Assembly: GCA_012932295.1 (NCBI GenBank)
Contig: JAAONU010000002.1
Location: 32,761,485 to 32,825,484 of the forward strand
Direction of reading: 5' to 3'
Length of the DNA: 64,000 bases
DNA from: Cyclina sinensis
Lineage: Eukaryota > Mollusca > Bivalvia > Venerida > Veneridae
Part shown: in pieces, positions 57,055-64,000 of the stretch
Layout of the letters: every line of letters starts with the position of its first letter
Position numbering within the stretch: position 1 is the first letter of the stretch
Position numbers and translations under genes: made by a program
The notes under the pieces: generated by a model
Told to the model about the DNA's origin: nothing
The model's input: the letters and a program-made list of their open reading frames with translations, nothing else
Database searches by the model: none

Positions 57055-57720
57055 TCACTGCGAAAAATACACCAATATACGGAAGTGTACGGTCCCGTAT
57101 TTTTTAGATATACGGGTATATACGGGACGTATTCGCATAATATACGGACATAATATACTAATCCGTATTCGGAACATCGGGTATACGGGAACTCCGTATA
57201 TTTGTCATACAAATACGGATTTCCGTATTCTTCCAATATACATGTATGTATATGTGTCCGTATATTTGTAATATACGCACAGTACGAAACCCGTATTTCA
57301 GCCATATACGGGCTATAACAACATCTAGTTTACCAGTATAAGGAGGATATACGGACTTGTATTTTTATAGAATACGGGAAAGCTAAAAATCGTACATGAT
57401 GCATATACGGGATAGAATACGGACTATGTATACTAGAGATATACGACGAATATACGGAAATGTATTTTCATAGAATACGGAAATGCTTAAAAGCGTATAT
57501 GACACATATACGGGGCAAGAATACGGACTTTGTATACTGTGGATATACGTAGGAAATACGGAATTGTACTTTCAATGAATACGGGAAAGCTAAAAGCCGT
57601 ACATGACACATATACAGGACTTATTATATTACATGTACGGATCAAGAATACGGACATGATCTATTACAGGACACGGGAACCAAATATAGACTGAAAATAT
57701 ACATGTACATGATGTGCGGG
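57055..57720. repeat. Block saturated with 'atacgg' words
   Basis: About 650 bp in which 'atacgg' or its complement 'ccgtat' recurs dozens of times at irregular spacing, embedded in longer partial repeats ('gaatacgggaaagctaaaa' at 57371 and 57577, with a variant at 57473; 'atgacacatatac' at 57499 and 57603). It is not a simple tandem array, and both orientations occur. The 105-aa minus ORF (56988-57305, Tyr-rich) is a reading of it. Confidence 0.8.
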
Positions 57721-58459
57721 ATCATTATATGTAGTTACCACTCATTTCTAGAACGGACTAGTTAAGATCCTCATCGTATCTACTTGAAGCATACGAATAA
57801 ATATAAAGACCTGCAATGTCTGAGAAAACAGTAGGAAACATACCTTTTTTTAATAGATATACTGACAAAAAGTTTACTTTGGCGTACATAAGCATGATAA
57901 AAATTAACTGAGTAACTTGTAACGGATGAGGATGTGCACAAACAAAAATAATTCAAATAAGTTCTGAATTTAATGAACAGTATTTTATTAACAAGTTTAT
58001 TAATAAATGTAATATGATCATAAAAGAGTTACAATCAATAATAAAACCAAGCATATTGCAATGATAAGAACATAACTGAAATCAATCTTGAAGTTATGCA
58101 AACAATGACAAGTGAACCTTGGCCACTTGGAAACATATATTCAAATTACAATAACATATCTAGTATCAAAGATTTGTCAGCTCATGCCATTGGTATTGTT
58201 TCATACGTTGTCGTTAATCAATAGAAATCCAAGTATCACTCTATGTGTATGTATGTATTCACAGGTCATTGTTTAGCTGTACTACATATTTATGAGAATT
58301 ATTTTTAAAAAATCTTATAAAAACTATGTGGAATTGGCATTTTTTTTCTTGCTACGATCACAGATTATATATAAGACCAAGTTCCACTTGCACAGATACA
58401 CATACTAAATTTATAGGATTATTGTAAGTTATTTCACTGTTTCTCACAAGAACATACAT
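57721..58459. other. AT-rich intronic DNA
   Basis: No coding exon, array or element ends were found. It lies 3' of the candidate minus-strand terminal exon at 58602. Confidence 0.5.
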
Positions 58460-58602
58460 TTACAACATGCATTTCATAAAGTTTTATTCGTTTTGTTCTA
58501 TTATTCTGCTTCATTGTCTTGTGGCTGTGGCTTTTCTGGGACTCGTGCAAGACTCGCATCTGCTCCTATAGCTCTGCAATGGCATCATGAAGGTCCATTT
58601 GT
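58460..58602 (-). other. Candidate terminal exon of a small minus-strand transcript
   Basis: On the minus strand: acceptor 'tttttattttcag' (58603-58604), an exon starting acaaatggac, AATAAA at 58488-58483, and a GT-rich stretch just after. Joined to the exon ending at 61439, the frame reads ...R QMDLHDAIAEL stop. The frame continues open past that stop as a coiled-coil-like, hydrophilic stretch, so this may also be a decayed exon. Function unknown. Confidence 0.3.
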
Positions 58603-58604
58603 CT

Positions 58605-60974
58605 GAAAATAAAAAATGATAGTATTGATTTTGTATTTTAATCAATTTTCAATTATTACTTTTAAACATTTACTGTCCGTGTTTGATCGCTTTTGCATAA
58701 AAAAATTGTATTACCTATTTCGAAATTGTTATTGTCATGGAAAGATGCTGGAATGATTAAGAGTTGCATATTTCATCAATTAATTACTCTCATTCTTACT
58801 TTTTTGTGTGTTGGCAGTTTTACGTAGACTTATTTTTCACATGTCTAAAAGTTGCGCATGCGTATTTTGCACACAAAAAAACATGGTGCGCATAAATATA
58901 AAAAAGTAAGGATGCGTAGAGATTATAAAGGAGAAGTAAGGTAAATATAAGTAAAGCGAAAAAAAGATAAGGAGAAGAAATGTAAATATAACTGCCATTA
59001 TCATTTTCATGCATATTGAATATGTGATTTATTTAATTTTTCGTCCTACATTTGTCTGAAAAATTGAATTATATACCGTTACTGAGTGATGCACGTGACC
59101 TGTCGAAGCACGTGAAGGGATGTTATGTTTCATAGAAGACGGGTAAAAAACTTTTAATTTATATTCCACTAACAAATTCATTAGTTGTATTACATTGAAA
59201 GAAATATATCTATGAAAGTAAAAAACGGGAATAACGCTTATTACTTAAAGAAACTGTTCTTCTTAAAATGAAAGAGAAGTCAAAATATCATGAGAAAAAA
59301 AACAACAACAACATAATTTTACGCTTGTATACTCCTTTAGAATGGATGAAAAATGTTGTTGACCTAACGGTGTGCTAACTCATGTCCTTCCAATCAGTAA
59401 ATCTTTTTTCTCTAGATATACCACTGAACCACGGCACTATTTATTTCTAATGTACATTATTAAAATTATGCCTGTGATGATCTATGAGTCAGTCGCGGGA
59501 CGACATAAAACGCTAACACTATAGAATAAGGAGAAAAAAGCTAAACTGACTTACGAATAAATTTTGTTATCATGGCAAAAGTATTCACTTGATAAACACT
59601 TTTACCGTAACAGGCCACGTGTATCATACAACATCTAATCAACACCTTTATTAATGACATGGTAAATTGATTAACTCCCAAGTTCTATAACAACGTCATA
59701 ATCAAAACTATTTTTGTTGAATTTTTTTCCTTTAATTTATAGGAATAACTTTGATGAATTAGGTCCCCCAAAACAATATCGCTAAATACAACGTACCGTA
59801 CTCAGCAGTTATTTGTTCGTTGTTTTTATATGTATTATCTGAATTGTTTCCCTTTATGACAAAACTAAAGTAATTTCTTGTTCCGAAGTCATTTAACTTT
59901 TATTTCCAACTACAAAGCATTTGATATACCCAATGTAAAAACCTTGATAAAAAATATTGTTATATTCTGATCTACATAATATGGTATATACACTAGTTTA
60001 TTGATTAGCGTTGTGAGTTCTTAGCGCCGATGAAAATATTTATTCTAATGAAATTATAAAAAACTTTTTAGTGTATGTACATACGTTGTCAATTAAAAAC
60101 AATTCTTTAGTCAATCGTATTGGAACTAGGAACAGGATAGTATACATTTTACAATTTCATTGCCAATGCGTCTTATAAAATCATATTTTGTCTTTTTAAT
60201 TAATAAAATCTTTAATTTTCTTAATTTTGATTTCGATCATGAAATAATCGCTAAACTGTGGTTACTTATCTAATTGCCGACATGTTAAACAAATAAACAA
60301 TTATCTATCAGGACTTATACACAGAATTATTCAGCCTCACTTATCTCTTAATATGCAAATGATATACCGAAATATCGGTAACATGATTTAATATAGTAAA
60401 AAAAACCCGAAAAATTGATAACAATAGAAATACTGTATGTACCCGTAAAGGTGATAAAGTAGGTGTGAAAAAGGCATCCTGTGGTACACTGCTGATCATA
60501 GAAAGGTGCTAACGACACGTGCCGGTCGTTAAATAGGTAATTAATTTGTCTCAGCAGGTAATTATATAATTTGTGTTTGTCATGCAATTATCATTATAAA
60601 AATTATTATAACTGATTCTAAAATTGTATAATCATAGTTACTTTTTCGCACTTAAAATGATGCCGAAGGAAGTAATGTACTCATGATTACGGCTTGATTT
60701 TTGATATAAATCGGTTTATGATCTAATAACGGCAATGTATTAAAATGAAAACACATTTAAAATATATAAAACTTTTACAATATACCGCAACACATCAATA
60801 CTTGATACATCAATAACTAATATCTTTTTATATACAACTATATATCTATAGAAATTGCACAAAAACACCAATTAATGTCGGTCATCAAAGGCGCTTTTCA
60901 CACATACTTTATCACTATCTGCTTAAACATAACGCTTCTTTGATATATTTTGCAAGATTATACAACAATTTTTT
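58605..60974. other. AT-rich intronic DNA
   Basis: No supported coding sequence, arrays or element termini were found. Would be an intron of both XYLB (plus) and the candidate minus-strand transcript. Confidence 0.45.
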
Positions 60975-61208
60975 TTACTTTGAGATGAAGTTAATGCATT
61001 GAACTTTTGTATAGAACCATGAACACTGAGCTAAGTGTTTTGATCTTAAACAGGTGTATCCTGAGCAACATAATATAAAATTATCTTCTGATTCTACTGT
61101 TTTTTTATTACATACCTTACACAATCTTTTATCTCTTTCTACATTATTATACTTTCCTAATTCTATCTCTAAAGTATGTGAACATAATCGTAGCTTTTGA
61201 TATAACAT
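60975..61208 (-). pseudogene. Non-LTR retrotransposon ORF2 3' fragment
   Basis: The 77-aa reading has LRLCSHTLEIELGKYNNVER, DKRLCKVCNKKTVESEDNFI and LCCSGYTCLR. That follows the C-terminal pattern of LINE reverse transcriptases (KLRLGSHxLxIExGR, R..R.C..C, E.EFHFLLxCPxY..LR). His and Pro of the HFLLxCP motif are replaced (NFILCCS), and there is no upstream reverse transcriptase. It is a short, decayed, 5'-truncated copy. Confidence 0.65.
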
Positions 61209-61438
61209 CTAAATATTTTTCAAAACAAAATTCAGTTTAATATCTGCAATAGGAATTTAATTTTGACGTTGAACAACAATTTACTGGCCTTGCAATTAAC
61301 CGAACTTACCAACACCCGTTAAAAACCGGAACATACAAAAATCATCATAAGCCATTCATTGCAGGGCATGATCAAGCATTTAATTCCAAGCATGAGTTCA
61401 GTAAAACAGAAAAGTATTATACAAAAACTTTGACTTAC

Positions 61439-61518
61439 CTCATTTTACTTTCAAACGACGAAGACTTCGAAAAAAGGCAATTTTTGAGACATGAATTGCT
61501 GAAATCTGCTTCTTCCAT
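61439..61518 (-). other. Candidate first coding exon of a small minus-strand gene
   Basis: ATG at 61518, 26 codons (MEEADFSNSCLKNCLFSKSS...) and a consensus donor ag|gtaagt. With the acceptor at 58603 it would make a 38-aa peptide ending in stop. The upstream sequence is richer in CG than its surroundings. No family is recognised; it could equally be a long noncoding RNA. Confidence 0.25.
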
Positions 61519-61554
61519 TTCGCGCCCAAAGAAATGATTGGATAGGTGAACACA

Positions 61555-61690
61555 AGGTTTACTTGATTGGTGCAATCCGATCACATGAAATAAACCCACG
61601 CTTCCTTTGATTGGTGGGATTGATCACATGGAGTAAACCCACGCTACCTTTGATTGGGGCGATCTGGTCACATGGTATGTGCCTTGTTAC
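61555..61690 (+). repeat. Approximately 48-bp tandem repeat
   Basis: Two and a half units of 'tttgattggtgggattgatc', 'acatg...taaacccacgct' (61560, 61607, 61655). It lies just upstream (minus sense) of the candidate exon at 61518 and contains CCAAT boxes (attgg) in each unit. Confidence 0.75.
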
Positions 61691-62028
61691 ACTGACTGGT
61701 ACAGTAAATTTTTCTTTCTCGTCATGGGGAAATAATATTTTAATAATACAAGAGAACCAGTCTAGTAAATTAAACTTGATGAATATGGTTTTCTTGGTTG
61801 ATGTTGTCGCCAAAATACCCTGGTATCTCGATCCACCTGCGCAAAAATCATTATCTTGTAGAGCTAGTCTTAAGAAAAAAAACAAACAACCTTTCATTGC
61901 AAATAATAAAATAAAAACGAAGACTTTAAACACCTCTGACTTTGTGTGATGCCTAAATTATGATAATAACTGAGTGAACCTCTTTCAATATAAACTATTA
62001 GCCTTTAAAAATGAATATTGATCATTAC

Positions 62029-62244
62029 CGAAGATCTTATATCTGCTTCTGAAGTTTTAGCGCACATGTAGACCGTTCCATCATTGATAAATTGAACGCC
62101 GCCATTATGAAGGTAACGTGACTGTCCGCCATTAAAAGGCTGCTTAACTTCGCCATGATGCCTAAGTCCCGTAAAACTTTGTATAACTTTAGCACATTTG
62201 AAGGTGACATGCTGTCTTTTAATGCGTGGATTTTGTGACATCAT
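62029..62244 (-). other. Candidate minus-strand exon with YY1-like motifs
   Basis: A 72-codon open frame from ATG 62244 (MMSQNPRIKRQHVTFKCAKV...) to a gtaatg donor at 62028. It is less AT-rich than its surroundings. It also contains three 'ccgccat' or 'cgccat' motifs on the plus strand (62098-62155), the YY1 core common just downstream of metazoan transcription starts. So it may be a promoter-proximal exon rather than coding. No family is recognised. Confidence 0.25.
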
Positions 62245-63625
62245 TTTATTGTATTATTATTACTTTTCTGTATGTTTTATTCCTGACTTGAACATATTAT
62301 TAACTTGAATTATTAGATACACGAAAGACGATGAATAAAGACCATTGACTGTTCAAAATTAAAGATTGGATAGTGTAAAACACATACAACTGTTCCTTTC
62401 CAAAAGTTGAATATATGATTTCAATTATTTGAACACCTCTGAAAGTTTACAAAATGGACAAAAAAACAAAATTAAACATTTTGCTCATCAACCGCTTGTT
62501 GATGTAGAATGTTAACTAAAACTTGTTTTATTCTATGATACAGTTTCAAACAATACTTGACAATAAAAGTGCATTATTTAGCGCTTCTATTATTATCACA
62601 CTCTTTTGTCTTTCGCGGTGTCCTGTGGTGAAGGGATGTGATTACGTAATATGGGGGTGACATACTGGCTTTGTTTTGATAAGTCACCGTTAATTGTCAT
62701 TGTCGGTGTTACTTGATCAGTCACAGTAAAACACTTTAGTAATAAAATTTGCTCTTGAGAAAATGCCTGAAGGCTATAAAACAAAGTCTTTATTTGTTCC
62801 TGATTGTTATATGAAATTTAACATTTACTGCTGAACCTTTTCTTTAATATTTATTTCTTGCATTTCGGATTTTTTTTGTGTGCAAAGTATTGATGTGTAC
62901 AGCATTCGAGTTTGTGTATGCAAAATAAATAATAGCTTCAATGCACACGTTTGTAAGATATTGATCTTACAAATAATACGTTTGCTTTTTCTTATTTTTA
63001 ATACTATTGTTGATGATATTTCTTGTACTACGGAAAACGAAATAATTATGACACCCATGTACCCTTTTATTCAGATTTCTTTTTAAGATAGAAACATGTA
63101 CTTCTTAAAAGCATTTTTTTTTGTGAAATTTTGATAAAAGAATTAATCTACCGTAGAATATCAAAAGAGCTTAATTTAACAGTTCATCAGATTGAGATGT
63201 TATCTATGATTCGTCTAAGTAAGTTGTAACTGTAAATTGATTATTCGTTCTATATCTTAATTGATAATTGATATCTCATAACAAACAGACTTTTTGTTTA
63301 TTGTTATAACATACAGCAAACTGTTTAAGCTAGTTTAATGTTATGAATCTGTATAACTTTCTGAAGCAAAATTTTAAATGTTTTATTACTGGCTTAAATT
63401 TCTTTGCTGTTTATATGTAATCCTGTTCCATCATAGATGAAAAAAGATGTCTAACCAAAAACATGACAGTTTAGATAAATTAGATCTACATGTTCGATGT
63501 AATCAAGGCAAACTAATTACTTCAACAGAAGGTCTTTTTAAGAATAATTGAACCTCCTCCTTTTTTATATTTTTATAAGTCATTATGGTTTAATTGTTCT
63601 TCTAAAAGACAGAAGCACAAGCAGA
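62245..63625. other. AT-rich DNA, nothing recognised
   Basis: No coding exon, array or element end found on either strand; short ORFs are AT-rich and have no domain. Confidence 0.5.
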
Positions 63626-64000
63626 CCTAAGACGAAAAAGCACATTTAAGTGTTAATAATATCACCAGAGAAAACCTACTTTAAATCGCAATATTGTTTT
63701 AAGACGATAAAGTACATCACTGTTACGCAATATTAGATCAGCCAGCAAAGAACATTTTAACAAGAGGCACGGTTTGATTAAATTTAGTTAAAAACTTGAA
63801 AACCCTGCTGTGAACTATGATCCATATCCGGCTTTAATAATCCAATACTGCAATTTGGTTAAGACAATAAAGCACATCACTGATCATCTTTGAGATAAAA
63901 AATAGAAAATAGACACGGGCAGATTAATTAAAGTTAAGTCGGTTTCATTTTAATTTCGTTCTAAAGTTTGAGACACCTGCATCGGATTATGATCTATATC
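63626..64000 (+). repeat. Start of a roughly 165-bp tandem array at the window edge
   Basis: 'gataaagtacatcactg' (63708) recurs as 'aataaagcacatcactg' (63866), and 'gaactatgatccatatc' (63812) as 'ggattatgatctatatc' (63984). An eroded start, 'gacgaaaaagcacattt', is at 63631. The array runs out of the window. Confidence 0.6.

Overview
This is an AT-rich eukaryotic window, almost certainly from a bivalve mollusc. Three things support that: intron-containing metazoan housekeeping genes, tRNA-derived SINEs, and a very high load of short-terminus, tandem-repeat-cored mobile elements of the kind described in bivalves as 'pearl'-like or Helitron/HINE-like. A heterodont (venerid-like) clam is my best guess, but I cannot prove the species from sequence alone. 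There is no prokaryotic, plasmid or CRISPR content.

Three conserved genes are readable. (1) 12726-25314, plus strand: a 3-exon C2H2 zinc-finger protein of 431 aa with eight fingers behind an acidic, then basic, N-terminus. (2) 41048-33033, minus strand: a complete 4-exon DTWD1 orthologue (tRNA-uridine aminocarboxypropyltransferase, 344 aa) with the DTW core as DSTW. (3) 51088-56300, plus strand: the first four coding exons of xylulokinase (XYLB); the rest of the gene must lie beyond the window or has been lost. In addition there is an unrecognised 225-aa minus-strand ORF (32898-32221) just downstream of DTWD1, a decayed LINE 3' fragment (61208-60975), and a candidate small spliced minus-strand transcript (61518 to about 58460) inside the last visible XYLB intron.

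Most of the rest is repeats. Roughly 1-9.8 kb holds several tandem-repeat elements, a long fold-back element (6271-7075) and hairpins. 16.2-24.9 kb, inside the zinc-finger gene's second intron, is a multi-level nest of tandem-repeat elements whose boundaries can be read because each insertion interrupts another array at a T-run. 28.7-32.3 kb and the DTWD1 introns carry more of the same, in both orientations. 42.1-42.8 kb is a Helitron-like element with a hairpin plus CTAGT end. 46.4-48.9 kb is a separate array of about 400-bp units with a conserved palindrome and TATA-like block. 51.3-52.7 kb is a MULE-like MITE inserted into a 5S-rRNA-derived repeat. 57.0-57.7 kb is an unusual 'atacgg'-saturated block.

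The genes do not form a functional unit: DTWD1 modifies tRNA, XYLB feeds xylulose into the pentose phosphate pathway, and the zinc-finger protein is a presumed nuclear DNA-binding factor. The most notable content is the repeat biology: two terminus classes of nonautonomous rolling-circle-like elements with core monomers clustering near 146 and 160 bp, nested up to three deep.
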